Shown here piece after piece: positions 46,512 to 56,374 of a DNA stretch of 64,000 bases. Numbering within the stretch: position 1 is the first letter of the stretch; each line of letters opens with the position of its first letter. Where the stretch lies: assembly GCA_011050675.1 (NCBI GenBank), contig DRFI01000027.1:1-64000 (forward strand), written 5' to 3'. Position numbers and translations under genes: made by a program. The stretch comes from Maribacter sp. Its GTDB lineage: Bacteria > Bacteroidota > Bacteroidia > Flavobacteriales > Flavobacteriaceae. The notes below the pieces were generated by a model. It saw only the letters and a list, made by a program, of their open reading frames with translations. It did no database searches and was not told where the DNA came from.

Positions 46512-48749
46512 CTATTCTTGTGGATCACTTATTACCCCCAAATATCTACCCATCCAATAGGGGAGAAGCCAAATGTCGCCAGCAGAATATTCTTCGCCCC
46601 CATCATTTCCAGTTTTATCTAAACGAAACATATTACCGTTGTGGCGTTGAACAGGGCGTTCATCAGGAGGTAGAACTTCTTTTATGGTTTGCTCTCTAAA
46701 ATTAGGTTCAATTGTTTCAATGTCTTTTCTATGACTGTTTTCAATATTCCAAGAAACAAGATCCAAAGGATGTTCACGTAAATACCATGCGGCTTCATCT
46801 AAATCAAAATCTGGAGTACCTGTTAGTGCGGTCATTATATTCCATGCACCTTCTTTTTCTGGACGTTCAATCTCCCAATGGTCAATAATAGCCTCTTTGT
46901 ACTTTGCTTTTAGCGTATCATTAAAGGCATATTTGTATAAGCCCCAGTATCCGACAAAATACATTTCATCATCAGAATGGTTCCATGATTCTGATAGCAT
47001 TTTACTCCAATCATCTGCATCATCGGGAGCACGAGCTACATCTTGCATTGGCCACATTAGATTATCTAAATACCCGTGATTATCCATTAAATCGAAAGCT
47101 TTTTCTTTGTATTTTTCTTTTCCTGTAAAATGATATGCTGTTTGTAGCATAGCAATTATATTGGAGGCATTTATTTTACGATCACCAACCATCTTAGGTC
47201 TAGCATTTACATATTCGGGATTCCATCTACCCCAAGTTGTAGGTTTTCCATCATAATCAACCATATATAAATCATTACGAACTACGTGGCTCATTAATGT
47301 ATCTATAAGAGTAATTGCGCGGTCTTTAAGTTCATTGTCCATTAGTTCGGCCATAACACCATAGGCGAAAATATGTCCAATCGCCTCATCACTACTAGTC
47401 GTAGATTTCCAATCCCACTCAGGGTCACTTGAATGTTGCCAACGGTCTGGGTCATGTAATTTTTCTATATAACCACTACGTTCAAATGAACGCGAAGGAA
47501 AGCCAGGTACTGGATTGATACTAAATAAACGTTCCATGGCATCCATAGATTCTATGCAATTTTGCAAGGCATCATCAGATTTGGTGACGGCATATCTAAA
47601 AACTTCACCAGCCAAATACATTGTTGTCCATAAGCCATCATTATCAGAATCTGAAAGTCGACCGGAATCAATATTCCCATTGTCTAAATCAACTAAATTA
47701 GCATTGAAGCCTAAACGGATATGTCTATTTCGAACTTGCGATTCATAGTATTTTGCCTTGTCAAAGAGGGTCATTTCTTTAAATACAATTTGACCCAATC
47801 CGGTTTCGGTAAGTATTAATATTGATCCATCAATACCTTTTGAAATATGTTTGACATGATTACTTGGCAACCAGCGTTTTCCATTGTAATAATCATATTT
47901 ACCGTCTTTACGTAATTTAAAAGCCCCTTTAGTAGATCCAAACCAAAGTTGACCATCGATAGAAGTCATGGTAGTAATTTCATCAAAAGGAAGTTTTTTT
48001 TGTACTTCTCCAATTTGTTTACCAGATGATGGGTTTATAGTTAAGTAACCAGACTTTGTTCCAACAACTAAATTGTCATTGAAGAAGGTAAAAGCAGTCA
48101 AGTTTTTATCCTGATATAATGTTCTTAATTCGCTCGTAGTGGTATTAAAACTAGCAATCGATTTTTTGCCTAAAACCCAGAAATTTTTACTGCTTTCGTT
48201 ATATAAAATATCTTGAACTTCATCGTTTGCAAATATGCCTGTCCATGGAGCTTTTTCCTTTGATAAAAATTGAAGAGTGAGACCATCGCTAATAAGAAAT
48301 TCAAAATTATTGCCGGCAGCCAAGATAAATGCATTTGGTAATTCATGCCTAAGGTATAAGCTGCCTGCCCAGGAATTACTGAAAACCGCCTTGTCGTCTA
48401 GATAAACAAATTGATTTTTATAAGCGGTTATATTCTTTATGTGCTTATCAGTTAATGGACGATAAGTCTTGTCTTTTACCAATGAGCCAGGATAGAGAAA
48501 TTGACCATCATGAGTTCGTAAAATTCCTTCTGAAGAAGCTATTTGAATTACTTTATTTCTATCCATAAACACTCTTGATAAAGAAGTTTCTTTTTCAAGA
48601 GTGTTGAATTTTATAGCAAAATCTTGTTTATAGGGTATATCTTTATAAACAGGTTCTGAACTAACTGATTCTTTTTTTTCTAATGAACTACCGCAGGATA
48701 AAAGTAAAAATGAAACTACCCAAATACAGTATTGATTTACTTTTCTCAT
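46512..48749 (-). CDS. Beta-propeller plus (alpha/alpha)-toroid lipoprotein, paralog B
   Basis: 745 aa with lipoprotein signal (WVVSFLLLSCGSS). The layout equals paralog A: a propeller of about 300 residues (GQLWFGSTKGAFKLRKDGKYDYYNGKRWLPSNHVKHI) and then a helical toroid (about 325-745). Conserved positions with A are SDNDGLWTTMY, VPGFPSR, TTSSDEAIGH, TWGRWNPEYVN, DLVSWNIENSHRKD and the IWLLPYWMGRY end. Acidic residues in TTSSDE and in SDNDG are candidate catalytic or metal-binding sites. Lipid anchoring of B versus simple export of A suggests that they work at different places or on different steps. It follows GH92 by 200 bases on the same strand. Confidence 0.8.
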   Translation of the reverse strand: MRKVNQYCIWVVSFLLLSCGSSLEKKESVSSEPVYKDIPYKQDFAIKFNTLEKETSLSRVFMDRNKVIQIASSEGILRTHDGQFLYPGSLVKDKTYRPLTDKHIKNITAYKNQFVYLDDKAVFSNSWAGSLYLRHELPNAFILAAGNNFEFLISDGLTLQFLSKEKAPWTGIFANDEVQDILYNESSKNFWVLGKKSIASFNTTTSELRTLYQDKNLTAFTFFNDNLVVGTKSGYLTINPSSGKQIGEVQKKLPFDEITTMTSIDGQLWFGSTKGAFKLRKDGKYDYYNGKRWLPSNHVKHISKGIDGSILILTETGLGQIVFKEMTLFDKAKYYESQVRNRHIRLGFNANLVDLDNGNIDSGRLSDSDNDGLWTTMYLAGEVFRYAVTKSDDALQNCIESMDAMERLFSINPVPGFPSRSFERSGYIEKLHDPDRWQHSSDPEWDWKSTTSSDEAIGHIFAYGVMAELMDNELKDRAITLIDTLMSHVVRNDLYMVDYDGKPTTWGRWNPEYVNARPKMVGDRKINASNIIAMLQTAYHFTGKEKYKEKAFDLMDNHGYLDNLMWPMQDVARAPDDADDWSKMLSESWNHSDDEMYFVGYWGLYKYAFNDTLKAKYKEAIIDHWEIERPEKEGAWNIMTALTGTPDFDLDEAAWYLREHPLDLVSWNIENSHRKDIETIEPNFREQTIKEVLPPDERPVQRHNGNMFRLDKTGNDGGEEYSAGDIWLLPYWMGRYLGVISDPQE

Positions 48750-48948
48750 AGAATCGTCAAAATTTAGAAAGTTTGGTGGTGAGTTTAATTAGATTAGTTC
48801 TAGAATTTAGCCTAATAACCCATTAACAAATAAACTTTTTTTTGACGTTTTTTACTTCCTATATATTACATGATTTACATGATATTTTATCTTAAAATAT
48901 CACTGATGATAAATATTTGTTTTAAAGTGTTAGAATAGTTGAAGTTTT

Positions 48949-51321
48949 CTATTTTTTTGTTAATGAAGGAGGAATTGTAGAAATGCCCCATTTTTTATTT
49001 GGTTTTGGTCCCATTTTAAATTTTAAAATACCTCCATTGGTAATTTCCTCATGGGCTATCCAAGTCCTATTAAATGTTTTTCCGTTTAATGTTGCCGATT
49101 GTATGTATTTGTTTTCTTTTGAATTGTTATTGGCACGAATGATAAATGTTTTATTCTTTTCAAGATTTAGTGTTATTTCTCCGAAAAGCGGACTTCCAAT
49201 GGTATAGATACTACTACCCGGTGCCATAGGGTAAATTCCCATAGAGCTCAAAATATACCATGAAGAGAGCGAGCCCATGTCGTCATTACCAGGAAGACCT
49301 CCTGGACCAATCCTATACATTTCTTCTGCAACCTGTCTGGTCCTAAATTGTGTTTTCCATGGTTGACCCGCATAGTTATATAAATAGGCTACATGATGAG
49401 AAGGTTGGTTGCCTTGAACATATTGACCTATAGTACCGACAACACCAACATATTTAGGAGGCGTTATAACAGGACTCATCTCAAAAAAGGTATCTAGTTT
49501 GTCAATAAATTGATTTTTGTTGTCAAAGAGATTAATAAGCCCTTGTGGATCATGTTGTACGGACCAAATATATTGCCATGCATTAGATTCGGTATAATGA
49601 CGATTAGGACGACGGCCTACTAGTAATGGATCAAAGTACTTGTAGTAACTGTGATCTCCTTCCGTAACAATTTCTTGCTTGTTGTCACCCAGTTCTGGCA
49701 AAAACTGCCCATCATATTTTTTTGGTCTCATGAACTTTGTTTTGGAGTCCCAAACGTTTTTGTAATTATATGCTCGTTTCGTAAACAGTTCATAATCTTT
49801 TGTCTTACCAAGTTCTTTAGCTAATTGAGCTATACACCAATCATCATAAGCTAGTTCAAGGGTGTTAGGTACAGCTTCAGTAACCTTGTCTATAGGTGCA
49901 TAACCTTTTTCTAAGTAGTAAGTTAACCCCGATCTACCCGCTTCCTGTGGAACAGGTGCTTTGGGAAGTTCCAAAGCTTTCTTTCGCATGGCTTTATACA
50001 AAAGTTCAATGTCAAAATCACGGTAACCTTTCATATACGCATCTACAATAACAGGTATCAAGTGATCACCTACCATAGATTCGCCGTATACATTTAAAAA
50101 ATGCTGTGCAGGTAACCAACCGTAATTTTCAACTTTGGCAGCAATAGATTTAATGTAATCGTTAACATGTTCTGGGGAAATCAACGTCATAAGCGGATGT
50201 TGTGTTCTATAGGTATCCCAGCAAGAAAAAGAGCCATAGAAATCGAAGCCTTTGGCTTCATGTACTTTACCATCAGAACCAAAATATTTACCATCAACGT
50301 CTTGCGAAATGTATTGAGATAAAAGAGACCGATATAGTGCTGTAGTAAATATTTTCTTTTGATCTTCGGTAGCTTCGTTAATTGTTATTTTGGAAAGTTC
50401 TTTATTCCAAATTTTCTTTGCATTTTCCTTTACGTCATCAAAATTCCAATCTGGTATTTCTTGGTGTAGATTTCTTCGAGCACCCTCAATACTGGTATAA
50501 GAAATACCTACTTTAACCAGCACTTGTTCGTTTTCTTCAGTATGGTATTGTACAAAAGCGCCAATTTTATCGCCAACTTCTGCATTTTTATATGGGAAAA
50601 CACTGCCGTCAGATTCTGGGGTTTTATAACTGGCATCGAAAGTGCCGTAGTATAAAAAGGGTTTACTGAATTCTGCTACAAAATAAACTTTTCCTAGTCC
50701 TGCAGCTTTCGCACCTTCGATACGATTGTTGTCAATTATTTTTAGTTCAGAAAGTTCACCTTTGGTCATATCACCAATTTGATGTCCAACATCTAAAATA
50801 ATACGAGAATTCATAGATTTTGGAAATGTGTAGCGATGAAATCCGGCTCGTTGTGTTGTAGTTAACTCTGCAGTAACATCATAATCTTTTAGCTTAACTG
50901 AATAGTAACCTGGGGTGGCAGTTTCATCTTCATGATCGAACCTAGAGCGGTAGCCTGCATCTGGGTTTTCTAATGATCCAGGTACTATCTGTAATTTATT
51001 ACTAGTAGTGGGCATTAACAATATTTCGCCACCATTGACCATGCCAACCCCGCTCCAATGTGTATGGCTAAAACCCATAATTGAGCTTTCAGAATAAACA
51101 TAACCAGAACAGTAGCTCCAACCTTCCGTATTTATATCGGGACTCAAGTGTACTAAGGCATTAGGTAGTGAAGCTCCTGGAAAGGTATGACCGAAAAAAT
51201 CTGTACCAATAAAAGGGTCTACATAATCAACTGGATCTTTAGTTTGGGAATGCCCAATTTGAAAAAGAACAACAACTAAAATCAGGGTTAATTTATTAAT
51301 TAGTTTGTCGGAGTATTTCAT
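48949..51321 (-). CDS. GH92 alpha-mannosidase, exported
   Basis: 790 aa from the ATG at 51321; a further ATG at 51327 adds only two residues. A signal peptide (LTLILVVVLFQIGHSQ) precedes the mature enzyme. GH92 landmarks: VDPFIGTDFFGHTFPGASLPNALVHLSPD, SGYVYSESSIMGFSHTHWSGVG, FHRYTFP, SFSCWDTYRTQHPL, QPSHHVAYLYNYAGQPW and GLPGNDDMGSLSSWYILSSMGIYPMAPG (about 680-705). The family are calcium-dependent exo-alpha-mannosidases, mostly cleaving alpha-1,2 and also other alpha-linkages or mannose-1-phosphate-6-mannose; the exact linkage cannot be read here. It is the first gene of a minus-strand group with the two propeller-toroid proteins and has a good promoter upstream. Confidence 0.95.
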   Translation of the reverse strand: MKYSDKLINKLTLILVVVLFQIGHSQTKDPVDYVDPFIGTDFFGHTFPGASLPNALVHLSPDINTEGWSYCSGYVYSESSIMGFSHTHWSGVGMVNGGEILLMPTTSNKLQIVPGSLENPDAGYRSRFDHEDETATPGYYSVKLKDYDVTAELTTTQRAGFHRYTFPKSMNSRIILDVGHQIGDMTKGELSELKIIDNNRIEGAKAAGLGKVYFVAEFSKPFLYYGTFDASYKTPESDGSVFPYKNAEVGDKIGAFVQYHTEENEQVLVKVGISYTSIEGARRNLHQEIPDWNFDDVKENAKKIWNKELSKITINEATEDQKKIFTTALYRSLLSQYISQDVDGKYFGSDGKVHEAKGFDFYGSFSCWDTYRTQHPLMTLISPEHVNDYIKSIAAKVENYGWLPAQHFLNVYGESMVGDHLIPVIVDAYMKGYRDFDIELLYKAMRKKALELPKAPVPQEAGRSGLTYYLEKGYAPIDKVTEAVPNTLELAYDDWCIAQLAKELGKTKDYELFTKRAYNYKNVWDSKTKFMRPKKYDGQFLPELGDNKQEIVTEGDHSYYKYFDPLLVGRRPNRHYTESNAWQYIWSVQHDPQGLINLFDNKNQFIDKLDTFFEMSPVITPPKYVGVVGTIGQYVQGNQPSHHVAYLYNYAGQPWKTQFRTRQVAEEMYRIGPGGLPGNDDMGSLSSWYILSSMGIYPMAPGSSIYTIGSPLFGEITLNLEKNKTFIIRANNNSKENKYIQSATLNGKTFNRTWIAHEEITNGGILKFKMGPKPNKKWGISTIPPSLTKK

Positions 51322-51431
51322 ATGCATATCAAGTTATTTTGAATTATTACACTTAAGCTAGTTTCTTATGATCATCAAAGGTTATCTGTAAATTAAGCTT
51401 TTATCTTATTATAGAATATTACCTAGATTTA

Positions 51432-51460
51432 CAAATATAGAGTACTATTTTAAATTCAAA
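51432..51460 (-). promoter_or_regulatory. Predicted Bacteroidota promoter of the GH92 gene
   Basis: On the minus strand TTTG (51460-51457), 17 bases, then TATATTTG (51439-51432) fits the TTG-N17-23-TAnnTTTG consensus. The -7 box lies about 110 bases before the GH92 start. This is the best promoter match I found in the window. Confidence 0.65.
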
Positions 51461-51741
51461 GGTTAATATACAATGCAAATAGAGTAAGATAGCGGAAATG
51501 TTATAATAGGTTTTGAAGCTATATTTGGGTTCAGAAATTAAATGGATATGAAGTTTAATTTGGTTTCGATTTCAGCTTTTATAAAGTAGGATGAAAACCA
51601 TATGTGAATTTATAAAAATTAATGTCGTAGCGTATGGTTTTAAGGATAAAAACATCACTATGAATTGGAGCACAAGTGTCGAAAAACAGCAAATAAAATA
51701 AACGATATAAAATAAGTATTTAATCAATTAAATTAATCCAA
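51461..51741. other. Divergent intergenic region between GH92 and the phosphoesterase gene
   Basis: About 280 bases beyond the GH92 promoter hold no gene. A promoter for the plus-strand phosphoesterase at 51742 is expected, but no clear TAnnTTTG is visible. Confidence 0.4.
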
Positions 51742-52818
51742 ATGAAAATTAAATTAATCTTTGCATTGATAGTTCTTGTAGCCTTGAATTCGTGTAGAAC
51801 TTCTAAAGATATACAAGACCATACTGCCAATGTTGTTGAAAATACATCGATTAGTAGCATAACCAATAAGGCGCCTTATGATCCTAGGCCTGGTATGGAA
51901 CAACTCAAAAATAAATATGAGATAATAAAAAGTGATGGTACAATAAAATTAAAAAAACCAATGCATTTCTTGGTGTTCGGAGATTCAAAAGGGAGCATGC
52001 ATATGCATGATGTCTTGAAAAGAGCTGATATGCTTAATCCGCAGTTTTCTATTACTACAGCTGATTTTGTAAATAAGGGAGCCGGTGGAATTGGGGAGGA
52101 GCTATATAAAAAGTTGGATGAAGAATCGGGTTGGTTTTTTAGAAAGTATCCTACTTGGCCAACTTTAGGTAATCATGAGGTTTCTGGACCTAAAGACCAA
52201 CCTTCTGAAGATAATTATGTTTCGGGAGTTCATAATTTTGGCGACTTTTTTGGTCTTGAAGATCCGTTGTACAGTTTTACTTATGGTAATGCTAAGTTTA
52301 TTGCAATGGACTGGATCAAGGCGACGGAAAGCAAGGAGCGAATGGATTGGTTGGAAAATGAACTTAAAGAAGCTAAGGATAAATTAATATTTATATTCAA
52401 ACATAGACCTTACTATACAGTTGGAAATAAAAGCTATTCTGATGTAGAAGGTAAAAGTACTCCTGTTACTGAGTTGTTTCAAAAGTATAATGTTACTGCT
52501 GTGTTTTCTGGTCATGACCACTTATACTATAGAACTATTCGTGATGGTGTAAACTATATAGTTTCAGCAGGAGCTGGAGCAAATATTTATCAATTGAAAA
52601 GAGCAGGTGATGCTATTCCGGGTGATGCTTATTATGGGCGAACTGTAGAAAATGATAAAGAGTTTTTATTTCATTCTGCAGAAGGAGAAGAGGTAAGGTT
52701 TAATGAAGCAATGTACTTTGTTGTTTCGGTAAAGATTAACGGTGACAAGGTTACTTTCGAGATGATCGATACCGAAGGAAAAAGCTGGGATACATTTACT
52801 TTTGATGCTTCTAGATAA
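51742..52818 (+). CDS. Calcineurin-like metallophosphoesterase, lipoprotein
   Basis: 358 aa, lipoprotein signal (IVLVALNSC). Metal-site motifs in order: FLVFGDSKG (about 75), TTADFVNKG (the usual GD reads AD), TLGNHE (about 143), KHRPYY (about 222) and FSGHDHLYY (about 254). All metal-binding residues are kept. It probably hydrolyses phosphate esters outside the cytoplasm, with the substrate unknown. It is monocistronic, running towards a 31-bp perfect hairpin shared with the convergent cytochrome/VCBS gene. With 22564, 58282 and 59745 it makes four exported phosphoesterases in one locus. Confidence 0.9.
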   Translation: MKIKLIFALIVLVALNSCRTSKDIQDHTANVVENTSISSITNKAPYDPRPGMEQLKNKYEIIKSDGTIKLKKPMHFLVFGDSKGSMHMHDVLKRADMLNPQFSITTADFVNKGAGGIGEELYKKLDEESGWFFRKYPTWPTLGNHEVSGPKDQPSEDNYVSGVHNFGDFFGLEDPLYSFTYGNAKFIAMDWIKATESKERMDWLENELKEAKDKLIFIFKHRPYYTVGNKSYSDVEGKSTPVTELFQKYNVTAVFSGHDHLYYRTIRDGVNYIVSAGAGANIYQLKRAGDAIPGDAYYGRTVENDKEFLFHSAEGEEVRFNEAMYFVVSVKINGDKVTFEMIDTEGKSWDTFTFDASR

Positions 52819-52823
52819 AGGAA

Positions 52824-52889
52824 TTTAATAACATAAAAAAACCTTGATAGTGTTCATTAACACTATCAAGGTTTTTTTATGTTATTAAA
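52824..52889. terminator. Perfect 31-bp bidirectional terminator hairpin
   Basis: Two perfectly complementary 31-base arms (52824-52854 and 52859-52889) enclose a CATT loop. The arms contain A runs on one side and T runs on the other, so it can terminate both convergent genes. Confidence 0.93.
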
Positions 52890-52962
52890 ATTGGGGGTAT
52901 GAAGATTTTTTTGAGAGTTAATAATTGTATTCTGACCTCTCTTAAATTCATTGTTTTTTATT

Positions 52963-54540
52963 TTACTTTGTGGTGTTTTCAAGAATAATAATAGACGGAC
53001 TTTCTTTTAACCATTTTTTGCTTAATCCGGTGGTATCATCCTTCGCTAAAAAATTGACATTGGAACCTAATGCGATGTCAATATCACCATCATCATCCAT
53101 GTCTTCGGCATCCATAACAATCCATCTGCCTTTTGTTGATTCGGGAAAAGAAAAGGCCTCGAAGGTTAAATCTCCTTTATTTTCTAAGTACACAAAACTC
53201 TCTTCAGGATAACTCCGGTAATCAGGGAAATAAGAAATTGCAGCTATGTCCAAATCTCCATCCAAGTCAAAATCGCGAGGCATCGCTTTATAGGCGCCAT
53301 TTTGCTGATAGAAATATGCTTGCTGGAAATTAAGCTCGCCATCATTTAAAAAAATGTACACTCCATGATAATCTTTTAATACAGGGGTCTTGTCCGCATT
53401 ATCACCAGAAACATAAATAATGTCATCAAATCCATCATTATTGAAATCGACTAACTCCATATATTGAGACCCATAGAGTGGTAAAAAGGATAATAATCTC
53501 TTTTCATTAAAAATACCGTTACCTTGATTCTCATAATAAAATATACCTTCATCACCCTGTGACATTAATACGAAAATATCATTTAAACCATCATTGTTAT
53601 AGTCCTTTATAATGGCGCTAATGGCTCCAGGTTTTGTATTTAGAATGTTTGAGGTATAGTTGTTACTTCCATCATTTTTGTACCAAACGAGTTTACCGGT
53701 CAAATCACCAAATTCACATGCGACAACATCTTCCAATCCGTCGTTATCTAAATCGCCATAGCCCATAGCTACTGGGCGCTGTAGGTTAGATATAAGCAGT
53801 TTTGGATTTATGTTTTTGTTCTTTTTTTTATCGTAAACGATTTTATGAACCTTGCCATGCGATAGGTTATTCGGAAATAAATTCCTTCCTATAGTTGTTA
53901 AAAATAACGTATCTGATTTTTCATGATAATTGATAGGAGATTCTCTTAACATCAAATTGTAATCAAGTTTTAAATCAGAAGTTAAATAGGTTAGAACGTT
54001 TTTTCTGTCTTTACCATCGCCAAAAACAATACCTCGTTTGTTAGGTAGAATCTTTACAAGCGTAGTAAGTGGTGGACGATTGTTATATGATGCCTCTTTG
54101 TATTTAAAATGTTTTAAGCCGATTTTGATTTTTTTCTCATGAATTGGAGGTGTAATAGTGTCAAGGGCATTTTCTACATAATACGCTACTAACTTCATCC
54201 AATCAGCCTTGGCTAAAAGTGGTTCTTCGGGAAAAATATTTGCTTTTTGAATTATTACCCTGTTTTGTGGTGGTCCGAAAATGCTATCCGGTTGACCACT
54301 ACCGTTGTAAATTCCCAACCTATTGCCCATTGATGGTAATACATCAGTTTTCCAAATAGCTTTGGATAAATAAGAGGGGGGGACAAATGCATGACAACGT
54401 GCACAATGTATTTGCGCCAATTCCCTCCCCGAAAGATTTGAAATTGGTATATCTTTTGGGGAAGGTTTTTTTAACTCATTCTTTCCTACACATGAAAAAA
54501 GTAAACATGCCAATATAGATAATAAAACAAGTTTCTTCAT
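52963..54540 (-). CDS. Lipoprotein with cytochrome c heme motif and VCBS repeats
   Basis: 525 aa from the ATG at 54540, which yields the lipoprotein signal MKKLVLLSILACLLFSC; a longer frame to 54564 spoils it. A single c-type heme site CARCH follows the signal (about residue 46) with a possible distal Met in LPSMGNRLG. The rest is a VCBS/FG-GAP propeller with calcium-type repeats: DLDNDGLEDVV, DYNNDGLNDIF, DFNNDGFDDII, DFDLDGDLDIA and DMDDDGDIDIA. Similar heme-VCBS proteins exist in planctomycetes and Bacteroidota, and none has a settled function that I know. It may be a surface electron-transfer or binding protein. It is the last gene of the fucose-isomerase block, 46 bases downstream. Confidence 0.85.
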   Translation of the reverse strand: MKKLVLLSILACLLFSCVGKNELKKPSPKDIPISNLSGRELAQIHCARCHAFVPPSYLSKAIWKTDVLPSMGNRLGIYNGSGQPDSIFGPPQNRVIIQKANIFPEEPLLAKADWMKLVAYYVENALDTITPPIHEKKIKIGLKHFKYKEASYNNRPPLTTLVKILPNKRGIVFGDGKDRKNVLTYLTSDLKLDYNLMLRESPINYHEKSDTLFLTTIGRNLFPNNLSHGKVHKIVYDKKKNKNINPKLLISNLQRPVAMGYGDLDNDGLEDVVACEFGDLTGKLVWYKNDGSNNYTSNILNTKPGAISAIIKDYNNDGLNDIFVLMSQGDEGIFYYENQGNGIFNEKRLLSFLPLYGSQYMELVDFNNDGFDDIIYVSGDNADKTPVLKDYHGVYIFLNDGELNFQQAYFYQQNGAYKAMPRDFDLDGDLDIAAISYFPDYRSYPEESFVYLENKGDLTFEAFSFPESTKGRWIVMDAEDMDDDGDIDIALGSNVNFLAKDDTTGLSKKWLKESPSIIILENTTK

Positions 54541-54586
54541 AAATCCGGAATTTGAGCCAACCAACTACAAACCTAGGTATTATCCT

Positions 54587-56374
54587 TTATTTTATTCCAT
54601 AAAGAGGACCATAAGCTTTACATGCTCTATAATCTTGCCCTTCCTTATCGGTTCCAAATGATGACCATAATGCAGGTCTAAAAACTCTACTCTCATCAAC
54701 ATTATGCATATTAACTGGTATTCTAAGCATAGAAGCTAAGGAAATTAAATCGGCTCCAATATGTCCATAACTTATAGCCCCGTGATTTGAACCCCAATTT
54801 GCCATTACCGTATATACATCTTTAAATGCACCTTTGCCAGTGGTAATAGGAGCGAACCATGTTGTTGGCCAAGTAGGGTTAGTTCTATCATCTAACATTT
54901 TATGCATATCGTCATCTAAAACTACTGTCCACCCTTCTGCTATTTGTAACACAGGACCTATTCCTTTAACTAGATTGACGCGGCACATGGTTACAGGCAT
55001 TTCTCCGTCAGTTTTAAACTGTGAAGAATATCCACCACCTCTAAAATATTCTTTAACAGCTTGTGGCCATTTGGTTGAATTTAAACACTTTTTAGCTTCT
55101 TTTTCTGAAATTTCCCAATAAGGTTTCATTGCTGGATCACCATCGTCATTTCTTTGTTGGGCAGTTGCGTCTAAGGTTGTAGATCCCGAATTGATTAAAT
55201 GAATAATACCATTCTTCGCCTTTCCTTTTAGCTCTTTTCCAGTTACTCGCTTTACAGATTCGGGGCTCCAATAGGTTCTAACGTCAGAGAATATTTGAGC
55301 AGTATTGGTCAATAGATGTCCGAAAAGCATGGATACGCCATTTAAACTATCGTTTTCTGTAGCAACCATAAACGCCTGTCGTATACCATTCCAATCGAAA
55401 GAGGAATTTAAGATAGCTTCAGGAAAATCCCCATTCGGCATATGATCGGTCCATTGTCGTTGCCCTTGAAAACCTGCGGCAATGGCATTTCTTCCAAAAG
55501 CTTCCTCGCCAAACCCCATTTCTTTTAATTTTGGATTTCCAATCATAAGGTCACGAATAATCAAGGTCATTTTAACGACAATTTCCCACTCCCATTCTTT
55601 CCTTTTTTTATCTCCTTTTAATGCCTCAATATTATAATCTTTTCCCTCTTTACAATTTTCATACGTCCATTGTAAAGCTTTTTCGTACTCTTCATGATCA
55701 TAAATTTGCTCCTCGATTCTTCTAGTTACCTCTATTTGATCTATAAATTCAGTACGCATACCTAAATAATCATGAAAGAAATTTTGATCTACCATAGACC
55801 CTACAATCCCCATAGATGAATAACCGAGAGATAAATAGGACTTGCCTTTCATTTGTGCAACGGCCAGACCAGCCTTTACAAAACGTAGAATTTTTTCTTT
55901 TACATCTTCATGAATATTAGTATCACCGGTATCTTGCACTTCACGACCGTAAATGCTGAATGCAGGCAATCCTTTTTGTGCGTAGCCGGCTAAGGCAGCC
56001 GCCAAATAAACAGCACCAGGACGTTCGGTACCATTAAAACCCCAAATTGCCTTTGTTGTATTTGGATCAGCGTCCATGACCTCTGTTCCATAGCACCAAG
56101 CCGGTGTAACTGTTAAGGAAACAGAAACCCCTTCACGTTCAAATTTGTCGGCACAAAGGGCTGCTTCTGCAACTCCACCGATATTCGTGTCGGCAATTAC
56201 ACATTCTACTCTTTCGCCGCTCGGAAATCTTAAGTTTTCTTCAATTAGCTTGGCTGCATTCTTGGCCATTTCCATGCATTGTAATTCAAGAGATTCTCTA
56301 ACACCTCTTTCTCGTCCGTCAATTACGGGTCTGATTCCTACTTTTGGAAGTCTACCTATTAATCTATTGCTCAT
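54587..56374 (-). CDS. fucI: L-fucose isomerase
   Basis: 595 aa, full length and closely like the E. coli enzyme over its whole length. Landmarks: [62 protein letters not shown], the active-site Glu and Asp in [10 protein letters not shown] (E340) and [10 protein letters not shown] (D364), [26 protein letters not shown] and [13 protein letters not shown]. It converts L-fucose to L-fuculose and, in known enzymes, also D-arabinose to D-ribulose, using manganese. It overlaps the upstream kinase gene by 11 bases. No fuculose-phosphate aldolase (fucA) lies in the window. A MFS carrier of the FucP type is at 42991. Confidence 0.96.
   Translation of the reverse strand: MSNRLIGRLPKVGIRPVIDGRERGVRESLELQCMEMAKNAAKLIEENLRFPSGERVECVIADTNIGGVAEAALCADKFEREGVSVSLTVTPAWCYGTEVMDADPNTTKAIWGFNGTERPGAVYLAAALAGYAQKGLPAFSIYGREVQDTGDTNIHEDVKEKILRFVKAGLAVAQMKGKSYLSLGYSSMGIVGSMVDQNFFHDYLGMRTEFIDQIEVTRRIEEQIYDHEEYEKALQWTYENCKEGKDYNIEALKGDKKRKEWEWEIVVKMTLIIRDLMIGNPKLKEMGFGEEAFGRNAIAAGFQGQRQWTDHMPNGDFPEAILNSSFDWNGIRQAFMVATENDSLNGVSMLFGHLLTNTAQIFSDVRTYWSPESVKRVTGKELKGKAKNGIIHLINSGSTTLDATAQQRNDDGDPAMKPYWEISEKEAKKCLNSTKWPQAVKEYFRGGGYSSQFKTDGEMPVTMCRVNLVKGIGPVLQIAEGWTVVLDDDMHKMLDDRTNPTWPTTWFAPITTGKGAFKDVYTVMANWGSNHGAISYGHIGADLISLASMLRIPVNMHNVDESRVFRPALWSSFGTDKEGQDYRACKAYGPLYGIK

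Noticed and set aside
44328-48749. Hybrid two-component sensors, suggested by the propeller repeats
   Set aside because: There is no histidine kinase, receiver or DNA-binding domain. The C-terminal halves are helical toroids and the proteins are exported.
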